From Corynebacterium hylobatis (lineage in GTDB: Bacteria; Actinomycetota; Actinomycetes; Mycobacteriales; Mycobacteriaceae): DNA of 64,000 nt. The stretch spans positions 62,001 through 126,000 of the forward strand of contig NZ_RXHJ01000011.1 in the NCBI RefSeq assembly GCF_003955685.1. The letters are read 5' to 3'. Position numbers and translations under genes: made by a program. The notes below the pieces were generated by a model. It saw only the letters and a list, made by a program, of their open reading frames with translations, ran no database searches and was not told the origin of the DNA. Every line of letters starts with the position of its first letter. Positions within the stretch are counted from its first letter, which is position 1. This document shows positions 9,753 to 18,724 of the stretch, in pieces.

Positions 9753-11409
9753 CCTGCGCATGCCGGCCGCGCCGACGCGCTCGGCCCCCTCCCTCAACAA
9801 CCTCGCCGCCACCGTGGTCCTCATCGGTCTGGTGGTGGCCGGCGCCTGGTCGATCAACGCGCTGGGCATCAACCTGGCCACGATCGCCGACTCCTTCGAC
9901 AACGCCCTCAACTTCGCCCAACGCATGTTCCCGCTGGACTTCCCGCCGCCGGGAGAGACCCTCTCGCTGATCGCGGAGACCCTGGCGATCGTCTTCCTGG
10001 CCACGCTGCTCTCCGTGGTGCTGTCCATCCCGCTCTCCCTCGCCGCCGCACGGGCCACCGCCCGCAACCGCTGGTCCCAGGGAACGACACGCACGCTGAT
10101 CGTCCTGGCGCGCGCCATCCCCGACCTGGTCCTGGCGATCATCTTCCTGCGCATGTTCGGCCTCGGCCCCACGGCCGGCATCCTGGCCATGGGCGTGCAC
10201 TCCGTCGGCATGGTGGCCAAGCTCTACGCCGACGCCATCGAGGAGCTTGACGACGGCCCCCGCCAGTCCATCGAGTCCGCCGGCACCACCCGCCGCCAGC
10301 AGATCGCCGCCGCGATCCCGCAGGTACTCATGCCGCAGGTCATCGCGACCGCGCTGCACCGCTTCGACATCAACCTGCGCACCTCCGTGCTGCTGGGTTA
10401 TGTCGGTGTGGGCGGCATCGGCCTGGCCATCTCCGAATCGCTGCGCGTGCTGGACTACCAGCGCGGCATGGCGCTGGCACTCATCGTGCTGCTGCTGTGC
10501 ATCGTCATCGAACTGATCTCCGGCGGCATCCGCGCGGCCATCATGCGCAGGTCCGGCGGCGCGGTCGTCGGTGGCACCTGGGTCGACCGGGTACTCAACC
10601 GGGGCCGGGTCACCGGTGCCGGTGACGTCACCCTCACCCCGCCGTGGACCACTGAGCGGCTGCGCCGGTTCGGTGCCTACGCCCTGGTCATCGTCCTGAC
10701 GGTGCTCTCCTTCGCCCGCGTCGACCTCTCCTTCTCCGCCCTGTGGTCCGGTCTGCTGGATCTGCCGCAGACCCTGGCGCTGTTCTTCCCGCCATCCACC
10801 GGCGGCGCCTTCAGTACGCTGATCGAGCAGCTGCTGGTCACCATCCAGATCGCGCTGGCCGCCACCCTGCTCGGTGCCATCCTGGCGCTGCCCATCGGCA
10901 TCCTCGCGGCCCGCAACGTCGTGGCCAATAAATTCGTGCACGGCTTCTTCCGCATGGTGATCGTGGTCATCCGCGGTATCCCGGAGCTGATCCTGGCGAT
11001 CATCTTCGTGGTCATCTCCGGTCTCGGTGGTATCGCCGGCACCCTGGCCCTGGCGGTCGGCGCGGTGGGACTGCTGTCCAAACTCATCGCCGATTCGCTG
11101 GAGGAGACCGACACCGAGGTCCAGGACGCCCTGCGCACCGCCGGTGCCTCCGAGGCCCAGATCTTCTTCTCCGCGACCCTGCGCCAGGCGGCCCCCGCCT
11201 TCGTCGCCCACACCATGTACCTGCTGGACACCAACATCCGCTCCGCCACCCTGCTGGGTGTGGTCGGTGCCGGTGGCGTCGGTTTCCTGCTGCTCAACGC
11301 CTCGCGGGTCAACCAGTTCGAGGTCGTCACCATGATCCTCATCCTCATGGTCGCCGTGGTTCTCATCGTCGAGGCGCTGTCCATGTGGCTGCGCCGCACC
11401 GTCCGCTAA
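9745..11409 (+). CDS. phnE: Fused phosphonate ABC transporter permease (PhnE-PhnE)
   Basis: About 554 residues with two PhnE-type permease domains in tandem. The first spans roughly residues 70-275 and the second roughly 345-550. Each carries a coupling-loop motif: an EELDDGPRQSIESAG segment in the first and an EETDTEVQDALRTAG segment in the second. Many organisms encode two separate PhnE proteins; here they form one chain that can make the whole channel. The GTG at 9745 was chosen because it overlaps the phnC stop by eight bases and follows a gagggcggg ribosome site; GTG 9730 and ATG 9760 are alternatives. Confidence 0.9.
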
Positions 11410-11439
11410 TTTTCCGCTTCCCCTGCAAGGAGTAATCCC

Positions 11440-12117
11440 ATGATCTCTCTCGCCATCTTCGACATGGCCCACACCACCGTCAACGACCGGGACGAGGTGT
11501 ACCGTGTGCTCCGCGAATCCACCGAACGCCAGGGCGCGGAATACACCGATGAGCAGTTCCGCCAGTGGATGGGCACCGAGAAGAAGTGGGCCATCCGCAA
11601 CCTCCTGGAGATCGGCGGCCTCGAGGTCACCGAGGAGCTGGTCGAACAGACCTGGGACTGGTTCCGCGCGGAGCTGCGCCGCACCTACACCGAGCAGCCC
11701 CCCGTGGCGCTCGAGGGTGTCGAGGAGATGTTCGCCGCCCTGCGGGAGCGCAACATCCGCATCGCCCTGACCACCGGCTTCAACCGGGAGACCGTCGATC
11801 TCATCCTCGACGCCATGGGCTGGGAGATCGGGCAGACCGTCGACGCCTCCGCCGCCGGCGACGAGGTCGAGGCCGGTCGCCCCGAACCCTTCCTCATCCA
11901 GAAGGTCATGGGGGAGCTGGAGGTCACCGACCCGGCCACCGTCATCAGCCTCGGCGACACCTCCGCGGATGTCCTCTCCGCACAGCGCGCCGGCGTCACC
12001 TCCGTCGGCGTGCTCAGCGGCCACCTCAGCCGGGAGCAGTTCGCGGAACTCAGGGCCGACCATGTCCTGGACTCCGCCGCCGACCTGCCTGGCCTGCTGG
12101 CGGAGCTGAACCGTTGA
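11440..12117 (+). CDS. PhnX-like phosphonatase-type HAD hydrolase (TIGR03351 type)
   Basis: 225-residue HAD-superfamily hydrolase with a C1 cap. Motif I reads FDMAHTTV with the nucleophile Asp8, motif II is LTTGFNRE and the C-terminal acidic motif is GDTSADV. The cap segment MGTEK places Lys48 where phosphonoacetaldehyde hydrolase PhnX keeps its Schiff-base lysine (MGLLK). Canonical PhnX has WAG where this protein has MAH. The family is proposed to cleave the C-P bond of a phosphonoaldehyde made by the adjacent FAD oxidase, releasing phosphate. Its stop overlaps the next start by four bases. The true substrate is not known. Confidence 0.88.
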   Translation: MISLAIFDMAHTTVNDRDEVYRVLRESTERQGAEYTDEQFRQWMGTEKKWAIRNLLEIGGLEVTEELVEQTWDWFRAELRRTYTEQPPVALEGVEEMFAALRERNIRIALTTGFNRETVDLILDAMGWEIGQTVDASAAGDEVEAGRPEPFLIQKVMGELEVTDPATVISLGDTSADVLSAQRAGVTSVGVLSGHLSREQFAELRADHVLDSAADLPGLLAELNR

Positions 12118-13127
12118 TCACGCACGCCCGCGCCCAGATCTGGGAGGGCGGACAGGACTTCCGACAGGTGGACCTCCAGCTGCCGGAACTGGCGGAGGGT
12201 GAGCTCCTGGTGCAGCTGACCACCGCCACGATCTGCGGCTCCGACCGCCACACCGTCTCCGGCAGACGCTCCGGGGCATGTCCCTCCATCCTCGGCCACG
12301 AGGGGGTCGGCGAGGTGATCGCCAGCCGCCGCGAGGGCATCACCGTTGGCCAGCGGGTGGTCTTCTCCGTGACCTCCACCTGCGGGAAGTGCGACTACTG
12401 CCGGCGTGGGCTCAGCGCCAAGTGCACCTCCGTGCTCAAGGCGGGCCACGAATCCGCCGAGAGCGCCTGGCCGCTCTCGGGCACCTACGCCACCCACATC
12501 CACATCCTCGCCGGCCAGGCCGTGGCCGTCGTCCCGTCGACCATCCCCGACGCGGTGGCCTCCACCGCCGGCTGCGCGGTGGCCACCGTCATGGCCACCC
12601 TGGAGCAGGCCGGCGACCTGTGCGGGCGTTCCGTGCTGGTCACCGGCGCCGGCATGCTCGGCATGATCGCCCTGGCCGCCGTGCGTGCCGGCGGAGCATC
12701 GCACATCATCGCCTCGGACCTCAACCCCCGCAACCTGGAGCTGGTCACCGGGCTCGCCGACGAACTCGTCGCCCCCGGTGGGGCCCACCAGGTCGACGTG
12801 GCCCTGGAGTTCTCCGGTGCAGCCTCCGCGGTCACCGAGTGCCTGGCCTCGCTCAACATCGGCGGTACCGCGGTGCTGGCGGGTACCGTCGCGCCCGTCG
12901 GTGAGATCGCGCTCGACCCGGAGTGGCTGGTCCGCGGCTGGCGCACCGTCACCGGCGTACACAACTACGAACCCCACCACCTCACCGAGGCCGTCGCCTT
13001 CCTCGAATCGGAGGGGGAGCGCATCCCCTGGGACGCCGTCCTCGGCGGGCCCCTCACCCTGGAGGAACTGCCCGCCGCCTTCGCCGAGGTCCCCACCACC
13101 CCGCGGGTGGTGCTGGATCTGCGCTAG
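12114..13127 (+). CDS. Zinc-dependent alcohol dehydrogenase, phosphonate-associated (TIGR03366 type)
   Basis: 337-residue medium-chain dehydrogenase. It has the N-terminal CGSDRH zinc-ligand region, GHEGVGEV, a structural-zinc cluster around CGKCDYC and a downstream Cys, and a Rossmann segment with VTGAGMLGM. It reads from a TTG at 12114 that overlaps the HAD stop by four bases (TTGA), with a ggcggag site upstream, so it is translationally coupled. In the phosphonate context it would oxidise or reduce the aldehyde or alcohol left after C-P cleavage; this is inference from position and from the family. It is the last gene of the phosphonate operon. Confidence 0.87.
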   Translation: MITHARAQIWEGGQDFRQVDLQLPELAEGELLVQLTTATICGSDRHTVSGRRSGACPSILGHEGVGEVIASRREGITVGQRVVFSVTSTCGKCDYCRRGLSAKCTSVLKAGHESAESAWPLSGTYATHIHILAGQAVAVVPSTIPDAVASTAGCAVATVMATLEQAGDLCGRSVLVTGAGMLGMIALAAVRAGGASHIIASDLNPRNLELVTGLADELVAPGGAHQVDVALEFSGAASAVTECLASLNIGGTAVLAGTVAPVGEIALDPEWLVRGWRTVTGVHNYEPHHLTEAVAFLESEGERIPWDAVLGGPLTLEELPAAFAEVPTTPRVVLDLR

Positions 13128-13136
13128 CAGAGCACG

Positions 13137-13144
13137 TATAGGAT
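13137..13144 (+). promoter_or_regulatory. Candidate -10 box for a near-leaderless AEC transporter transcript
   Basis: TATAGGAT sits nine bases before the GTG start of the AEC carrier gene, which puts the transcription start at or next to the start codon. This supports GTG 13153 and separate transcription from the phosphonate operon. No clear -35 box is seen. Confidence 0.4.
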
Positions 13145-13152
13145 GAACCCCC

Positions 13153-14067
13153 GTGATTGAGGTGCTCACCGGTTTCAGCGTGGTGGTGGTCGTCATCGCG
13201 GTGGGGTATCTCCTCGGCCGCACCGACGCCCTCGGTGCGGGCGCGCGCCGGGCACTGGCGAATCTGGTCTATCTGGTGGCCACCCCGGCGCTGCTGTTCA
13301 ACATTCTCCTGGACACCGATCCCCGGGAGATCTTCTCCGCGAATTTCCTCGTCATCGCGGTGTCCTCCCTGCTGGCCGGCTTCCTGGGTTTCCTCCTGCT
13401 GCGCCTGCGTGGTTCGACCGCCCCGGACAGCCTCATCGGCATGCTGGCCTCCTCCTACGCCAACGCCGGCAACCTCGGTGTGCCACTGGCGGTCTATATT
13501 CTTGACGACGCCGCCGCCGTCATCCCCGTCATCCTCTTCCAGGTCGCCTTCTACGCTCCGGTGACCCTCACGGCGCTGGACATGCTGCACTCCTCGAGGC
13601 AGTCGAATCTGCTGCGCAACCTGCTGCTGGCCTTCCGCAACCCGATGCTGCTGGCCGCTCTGGCGGGCCTGGCGATCGGTTTCCTGCGGATCCCGGTGCC
13701 GGTGATCCTCAGCCAACCCGTGGCGATACTCGCCGGGGCCTCCGTGCCGCTGGCCCTGCTGGTCTTCGGTATGTCCCTGGTCGGTTCCAGGGTCTCCCTG
13801 ACCGGGGATGTGGTCCTGGTGGTGGCGCTGAAGAACCTCATCCACCCGCTCATCGCCGGCCTGCTGGCCCATTTCGTCTTCGGTCTTCAAGGGCACGCCC
13901 TGTTCACCCTCGTGGTGCTCGGCGCCCTGCCGACGGCGCAGAACGTGCTCACCTACGCCCTGCGTTTCCGCACCAACGAGACACTGGCCCGGGACACCGG
14001 GGTGGTGTCCACGCTGGTGTCCTTCCCGGTGCTTGTCGTGGTGAGCATCCTGCTGGGTGCCGGGTAA
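13153..14067 (+). CDS. AEC (auxin efflux carrier) family transporter
   Basis: 304-residue integral membrane protein with about nine to ten hydrophobic helices and little soluble sequence. It has the family features: the N-terminal helix, the central SYANAGNLGVPL crossover motif and the C-terminal ALPTAQNV motif. AEC proteins move organic acids such as malate or malonate across the membrane, but the cargo here is unknown. It follows the alcohol dehydrogenase by 25 bases but has its own promoter-like sequence, so membership of the phosphonate regulon is uncertain. Confidence 0.88.
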   Translation: MIEVLTGFSVVVVVIAVGYLLGRTDALGAGARRALANLVYLVATPALLFNILLDTDPREIFSANFLVIAVSSLLAGFLGFLLLRLRGSTAPDSLIGMLASSYANAGNLGVPLAVYILDDAAAVIPVILFQVAFYAPVTLTALDMLHSSRQSNLLRNLLLAFRNPMLLAALAGLAIGFLRIPVPVILSQPVAILAGASVPLALLVFGMSLVGSRVSLTGDVVLVVALKNLIHPLIAGLLAHFVFGLQGHALFTLVVLGALPTAQNVLTYALRFRTNETLARDTGVVSTLVSFPVLVVVSILLGAG

Positions 14068-14070
14068 GAT
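14065..14070 (+). promoter_or_regulatory. Candidate -10 box overlapping the AEC gene stop
   Basis: TAAGAT overlaps the TAA stop of the AEC gene and lies ten bases before the ATG of the next gene. This suggests a very short leader or a leaderless start for the small membrane protein gene. The -35 region is not obvious. Confidence 0.35.
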
Positions 14071-14080
14071 CACCGCCATC

Positions 14081-14596
14081 ATGGACACCATCAGACTGCG
14101 GCCCTCCGCGCGCAGGCCACTGGTCGTCGGTGTGGTCTTCCTCCTGGTGATGGCACCGATCCTCATCGGTCTGCTCGTCTCCTCGGCGACGGTGGAGCAG
14201 CCGACCTGGTCGACGCTCTACCTCATCGCGGCCACCGCCCCGGCCGCGGGCATGCTCATCGCCCTGCTCATGCTGGCCGTCGTGGTCTGGCGTCGTTCCC
14301 GGCCGCTGCTGCTTGTCGACGACCACGTCCATATCGCGGCCACCGGAATCCGCTTTCCGCTCGTAGATCTCGCCCATCTCCAGCTCTACACGTGGGCCGG
14401 GCGGGGTACCTTCCTCGTGCTGCTCCCGGAGCACGTCACTGAACGTTTCCCGCAGGACCCGCGGGCGGTGGCGCCCTACACGGTGAAATTCCCGGAAGGT
14501 GGCCGGCCGCAGCCCATGGAGCTCGTGGATCTCATCGTGCGGAGGGCGCCGCGGGTGGGTGTCGATAAGCAGGGGACCATCCAGCGGGTGTCCTGA
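14081..14596 (+). CDS. Small two-helix membrane protein of unknown function
   Basis: 171 residues. Two hydrophobic segments lie at about residues 14-35 and 46-68, followed by a soluble region of about 100 residues rich in beta-strand-like sequence (HVHIAATGIRFPLVDLAHLQLY). This is the layout of actinobacterial membrane proteins with a PH-like cytoplasmic domain, but the sequence is not recognised with certainty. Codon use matches its neighbours, so it is probably a real gene. It lies between the AEC carrier and the BCCT carrier, which does not reveal a role. Confidence 0.7.
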   Translation: MDTIRLRPSARRPLVVGVVFLLVMAPILIGLLVSSATVEQPTWSTLYLIAATAPAAGMLIALLMLAVVVWRRSRPLLLVDDHVHIAATGIRFPLVDLAHLQLYTWAGRGTFLVLLPEHVTERFPQDPRAVAPYTVKFPEGGRPQPMELVDLIVRRAPRVGVDKQGTIQRVS

Positions 14597-14624
14597 GGCG
14601 CGGAATTACGGCAACATGGTTGGT

Positions 14625-16457
14625 ATGTCCATCCATGAACCCCCTGAATCTCCCAGCCGTTTCCGGCTGGAATCCGACCCGCCCGTCTTCCTCGGCGCGC
14701 TCGGCTTCGTCATCGTCTTCGTCATCGGGATGATCGCCCTGGGTGACACCGCCCAGACGGCCTTCGCCGATGTCGCCGACGGGCTCATGCGCAACCTCAG
14801 CTGGTTCTACATCGGCGGGGTGTCCATGGTGTTCATCTTCCTCGTCCTCGTCTTCGTCTCCCGCTTCGGCCGGGTCAAACTGGGCGACGACGAGGCCGGC
14901 GCGGAATACCCCCTGCCTGTCTGGTTCACCATGCTGTTCGCCGGCGGCATGGGCGCGACGCTGATGTTCTGGGGGGTCGCCGAGACCATCAACCACGCCT
15001 GGAACGTGCCCATGGCCAACGCCGAGCGGATGAGCGACGAGGCCATCTACCAGGCCTTCGGCTACACCTTCTACCACTTCGGCATCCACATGTGGGTCAT
15101 CATGACCCTGCCCGGACTGGCGCTGGGCTACTTCATCTACAAGCGCAAACTCCCACCGCGGCTGTCCAGCGTCTTCGCCCCGCTGCTCGGCGGGAAAATC
15201 TACCAGTGGCCCGGAAAACTCATCGACATCCTCGCGATCATCGGCACCATCTTCGGCATCGCCGTCTCCGTCGGCCTGGGCGTGCTCCAGATCAACGCCG
15301 GCATGAACATGCTCTGGGGCGTGCCCCTGGCCGGCTGGGTTGAACTGCTGATCATCCTGCTGATCACCGTCGTCGCCTGCATCTCCGTGGCCTCCGGCCT
15401 GGACAAGGGCATCAAGGTCCTGTCCAACATCAACATCGGCCTGGCTGTCGTCCTCATGGTTTTCGTCCTGCTGGCCGGCCCGACCCTGACACTGCTGAAG
15501 TTCATCGTCGAATCCTTCGGCATCTACATGGACACCATGCCGGAGCTGATGTTCTGGGTCGACTCCTTCGACCACAACCCCGGCTGGCAGGGCACCTGGA
15601 CCGTCTTCTACTGGGCCTGGTCCATCTGCTGGTCGCCCTATGTCGGCATGTTCATCGCGCGCATCTCCCGCGGCCGCACCGTCCGTGAATTCATCGGTGG
15701 CGTCCTGCTCCTGCCGACCCTGTTCGTGGTCATCTGGTTCGCCATCTTCGGCCGCGCCGGCATCGAGGTGGAGGCCAACAACCCCGGCTACCTCAGCGAC
15801 CCCGTCGTCGAGGACGGCAATGTCCCCTTCGCCCTGTTCGGCCTGCTCGAGGCCTACCCCTTCACCGCCGTAACCTCCCTGTTGGCGATCGTGGTGATCA
15901 TCATCTTCTTCATCACCTCCATCGACTCCGCTGCCCTGGTCATCGACATGTTCGCCACCGGTGAGGAGGAGAAGACCCCCACCTACTACCGCGTCGGCTG
16001 GGCCATCTCGATCGGTGCCGTGGCCGGTGCGCTGCTGCTCATCTCCCCGGAGACCGGCATCGCCACCCTGCAGGAGGTGGTGATCATCGTGGCCCTGCCC
16101 TTCTTCATCATCCAGTTCGTCATGATGTACTCGCTGGTCAAGGGCATGGTCGACGATGCCGCCGCCACCCCGCAGCTGCGTACCCGCCAGTGGGAGAAGG
16201 CCGACACACCTGAGAAGCTCGAGGCCTACGAATCCCGTCCTGCCCCCGGTTTCGACGAGGAGGGCAACCCCCTGCCCCTGCCCGCCCTCGAGCGGGATGA
16301 TGACGGCAATATCGTCATCCCGGGCAACGTCGTCATCGGTGGCGACCTCGGCGTGGTGGGTGATTTCACCGACGACCCGGATGAGGCCGCCGAGATGGAG
16401 AACCGTTTCCGCATCGTCGAGCAGACCCGCCCGCGGGCAGAGGACGAGTGGAGGTAG
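14625..16457 (+). CDS. BCCT-family compatible-solute transporter (EctP/BetP type)
   Basis: About 610 residues with twelve membrane helices. The region with WFTMLFAGGMGATLMFWGVAE carries the glycine-rich helix and tryptophans of the betaine/carnitine/choline family, and the motif FYWAWSICWSPYVG contains the aromatic substrate cage. The C-terminal tail of about 100 residues is acidic rather than the basic osmosensing tail of BetP. The following luciferase-like monooxygenase gene matches the neighbourhood of EctP in Corynebacterium glutamicum as I recall it. It imports betaine, ectoine or proline with sodium; the exact range is inferred. An in-frame ATG at 14616 is an alternative start. Confidence 0.9.
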   Translation: MSIHEPPESPSRFRLESDPPVFLGALGFVIVFVIGMIALGDTAQTAFADVADGLMRNLSWFYIGGVSMVFIFLVLVFVSRFGRVKLGDDEAGAEYPLPVWFTMLFAGGMGATLMFWGVAETINHAWNVPMANAERMSDEAIYQAFGYTFYHFGIHMWVIMTLPGLALGYFIYKRKLPPRLSSVFAPLLGGKIYQWPGKLIDILAIIGTIFGIAVSVGLGVLQINAGMNMLWGVPLAGWVELLIILLITVVACISVASGLDKGIKVLSNINIGLAVVLMVFVLLAGPTLTLLKFIVESFGIYMDTMPELMFWVDSFDHNPGWQGTWTVFYWAWSICWSPYVGMFIARISRGRTVREFIGGVLLLPTLFVVIWFAIFGRAGIEVEANNPGYLSDPVVEDGNVPFALFGLLEAYPFTAVTSLLAIVVIIIFFITSIDSAALVIDMFATGEEEKTPTYYRVGWAISIGAVAGALLLISPETGIATLQEVVIIVALPFFIIQFVMMYSLVKGMVDDAAATPQLRTRQWEKADTPEKLEAYESRPAPGFDEEGNPLPLPALERDDDGNIVIPGNVVIGGDLGVVGDFTDDPDEAAEMENRFRIVEQTRPRAEDEWR

Positions 16458-16468
16458 GTCTTTTCGTG

Positions 16469-16573
16469 TAGGTCTCGTCCGTTAGCTCTGCCCATGTATC
16501 TCCCAGGTGACCGGTCCAGCCGCGGACCCGGTCACCTGGGAGATACGTGTCGGGACCTACCGGACGAGACCTA
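16469..16573. terminator. Nested inverted repeats between convergent genes (bidirectional terminator candidate)
   Basis: An outer pair, taggtctcgtccg at 16469-16481 and its complement at 16561-16573, encloses an inner 19-base perfect pair at 16496-16514 and 16528-16546 (gtatctcccaggtgaccgg). The transport gene and the monooxygenase gene converge here. The structure is larger than a simple terminator, although that is the most economical explanation. Confidence 0.6.
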
Positions 16574-16578
16574 ACGCA

Positions 16579-17604
16579 TCACGCCCCCGGCGCGCCCACC
16601 ATCCGGGAGGGGTCGAGCTCCCAGGCCTCGGCCAGCAGTTCCAGTCCGCGCATGGCCTCCGGCTGGGAGGCGTTCTGCAGGGAGATCATCAGCTCATCGG
16701 CCTGGGCGGTCTTCGCGAAGTCCTCGAGGTACTCGCGGACCTGTGCGGTGGTGCCCACGGCGGTGTAGCGCAGCATGTCGATGATCTGGCGGCCCTGGTG
16801 GGAGGCCACGATCTCGTCGAGCTGGCTGTCGCTGAGGTGGCGGCCCCGGCCGACCATGGAACGGATCCGCTCGCGGTAGACGCTGTCGAGCTGGCGCACC
16901 GCATCCTCCTGCGTGTCGGCGGCGGTGACATTGACGGCGGCGATGACGTAGGGCTCGGCGAGTGCGTCGGAGGGCTGGAAATTCTCCCGGTAGGTGGCCA
17001 CGGCCTGCTTCAGATGGGTGGGCGCGAAGTGGGAGGCGAAGGAGTAGGGCAGTCCCAGCTGGGCGGCCAGGGTCGCCCCATAGAGGGAGGACCCGAGGAT
17101 GTAGAGGGGCACGTGGGTGCCGGCCCCGGGGATGGCGTCCACGCCGGGGATGCGGGACTTGCCGGCGAGGTAGCCGTCGAGTTCCATGATGTCCTGGGGG
17201 AAGTAGTCGGCGGCGTTGGCCTCCCGGCGCAGTGCCCGCCCCAGGGTGTTCATGTCGGTGCCAGGGGCGCGGCCCAGACCGAGGTCGATGCGGTCGGGGT
17301 AGAGCTCGGCGAGGGTGCCGAACTGCTCGGCGATGACGTAGGGCGCGTGGTTGGGCAGCATGACGCCGCCGGCACCCAACCGGATCTTCTCCGTCTTCGC
17401 GCCGATGTGGGCGATGAGCACCGCCGGTGCCGAGGAGGCGATCTGCTTCATGTTGTGGTGCTCGGAGTACCAGATGCGGGAGTAGCCGAGTTGCTCCGCC
17501 CGTTGCGCCAGGGTCACGGACCTGGCCATCGATTCCCGGGGGGTCTCCCCGGGGTAGATGGTGCAGAAATCGATGAGGGAGAGCGGGGTCGAAGAGGCAG
17601 TCAT
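16579..17604 (-). CDS. LLM-class flavin-dependent oxidoreductase (luciferase-like monooxygenase)
   Basis: 341-residue TIM-barrel protein of the bacterial luciferase-like family. Recognisable segments are [10 protein letters not shown] near residue 45, which lines the flavin site, [20 protein letters not shown] around residue 75 and a DLGLGRAPG turn around residue 107. Such proteins use FMNH2 from a separate reductase, and their substrates are mostly unknown. The stop is five bases from the inverted-repeat terminator. The ATG at 17604 overlaps the maltokinase stop by four bases, so it is probably co-transcribed with treS and mak. Confidence 0.9.
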   Translation of the reverse strand: MTASSTPLSLIDFCTIYPGETPRESMARSVTLAQRAEQLGYSRIWYSEHHNMKQIASSAPAVLIAHIGAKTEKIRLGAGGVMLPNHAPYVIAEQFGTLAELYPDRIDLGLGRAPGTDMNTLGRALRREANAADYFPQDIMELDGYLAGKSRIPGVDAIPGAGTHVPLYILGSSLYGATLAAQLGLPYSFASHFAPTHLKQAVATYRENFQPSDALAEPYVIAAVNVTAADTQEDAVRQLDSVYRERIRSMVGRGRHLSDSQLDEIVASHQGRQIIDMLRYTAVGTTAQVREYLEDFAKTAQADELMISLQNASQPEAMRGLELLAEAWELDPSRMVGAPGA

Positions 17605-18722
17605 GACCCCACCCTACGCAGGATGCGGCGTACCGCGGCCAGGGGGATGTCCACCCAGTCAGGCCGGTTGTCGGATTCGTAGACCACCTCGTAGAGGGCT
17701 TTGTCGAGGATGTAGGCGTCGAGAAGCGGGCCGGGCTCGAGGCCGTAGCCCTCGAGGAAGGCGGCCTGCGCCTCCTGCGCCCACGCGGCCGGATCATGGG
17801 GGCCGTCGCTGCTGAAGTGGGCGGCGTAGTCGAGGGAACGCATGATGCCGGCGACGTCGCGCAACGGGGAATCGGGGAGTCGGCGTGCGGACAGCGGGCG
17901 TGCGGGTTCGCCCTCGAAGTCGATGAGGACGTAGCTTTCCGACGTCCGCAGCACCTGCCCCAGATGCAGATCACCGTGGATGCGCTGGATCCCGGTCTCA
18001 GCATCCGTCAGCGCGGCGTAGACGGCCCGGGCGTCGTCGGCGAATTCCGCCAGCACCGGGGCGCGGGCCACCAGGTCATCGAGCTGCCGGCTGAGCCGCT
18101 CACCGAGCTTGCCGGCATCCACCTGCTCCACCGGCAGCGCCCCCGCCAGCGCCTCATGCACCGCACGCGTCGCCTCACCCAGCAGGGAGGCCTCCGCACC
18201 GAAGGGAGCGTCGAGGGCGGCGAAACCGAGGGCGAAACGCCAGCCGTCATCAGCGTCGGGCACGAAGTCCTGCGCCATGGCCAGGGTGTGGGCGGCACCG
18301 TCGATCTCCGTGGTGACCCAGCCGCGCACCGGGGCGATGTTGGGGCAGTCCGGGATCTCCGAGAGCAGTTCCACATCCGGGTTCAGTCCCGCCTCCAGAT
18401 GGCGGAAGACCTTCACCATCCGGTCGCCGACGATGAGCGAGGTGTTGGACTGCTCGCCCTCGATCGCGCGGACCTCACCGGTCGGCAGCCCCTCGCCGTG
18501 GTGGGTGCCGAAGACCGCCTCCAGGTAGAGGTGCGGGGAGGTGCTGAGGACGTCGTTGCCGGCGGCGTCGACAAGCACCTGGTACAGCTCGCGGCCGTTG
18601 ACGCGCAGAATCATCAGGCGCGCGTCCTCGACCGGCAGCTCCCGGACAACCTCCACCTCATCGACCGCCTCGGATTTCGCGCCGTAGAACCGCGCCCCGG
18701 CAAGCATGCTGGCCAGATCCAT
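17601..18722 (-). CDS. mak: Maltokinase (Mak/Pep2), phosphorylates maltose
   Basis: 373-residue kinase with an aminoglycoside-phosphotransferase-type fold. The catalytic loop IHGDLHLGQ lies at about residues 248-256 and the metal-binding LIDFEGEP at about 266-273, both intact. It converts maltose and ATP into maltose 1-phosphate, the donor used by GlgE for alpha-glucan synthesis. The ATG at 18722 was chosen because it lies two bases beyond the treS stop; a longer in-frame reading would reach back into treS. The order treS-mak is the usual actinobacterial pair. A degenerate relative lies at 29394-30542. Confidence 0.92.
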   Translation of the reverse strand: MDLASMLAGARFYGAKSEAVDEVEVVRELPVEDARLMILRVNGRELYQVLVDAAGNDVLSTSPHLYLEAVFGTHHGEGLPTGEVRAIEGEQSNTSLIVGDRMVKVFRHLEAGLNPDVELLSEIPDCPNIAPVRGWVTTEIDGAAHTLAMAQDFVPDADDGWRFALGFAALDAPFGAEASLLGEATRAVHEALAGALPVEQVDAGKLGERLSRQLDDLVARAPVLAEFADDARAVYAALTDAETGIQRIHGDLHLGQVLRTSESYVLIDFEGEPARPLSARRLPDSPLRDVAGIMRSLDYAAHFSSDGPHDPAAWAQEAQAAFLEGYGLEPGPLLDAYILDKALYEVVYESDNRPDWVDIPLAAVRRILRRVGS

Positions 18723-18724
18723 GA

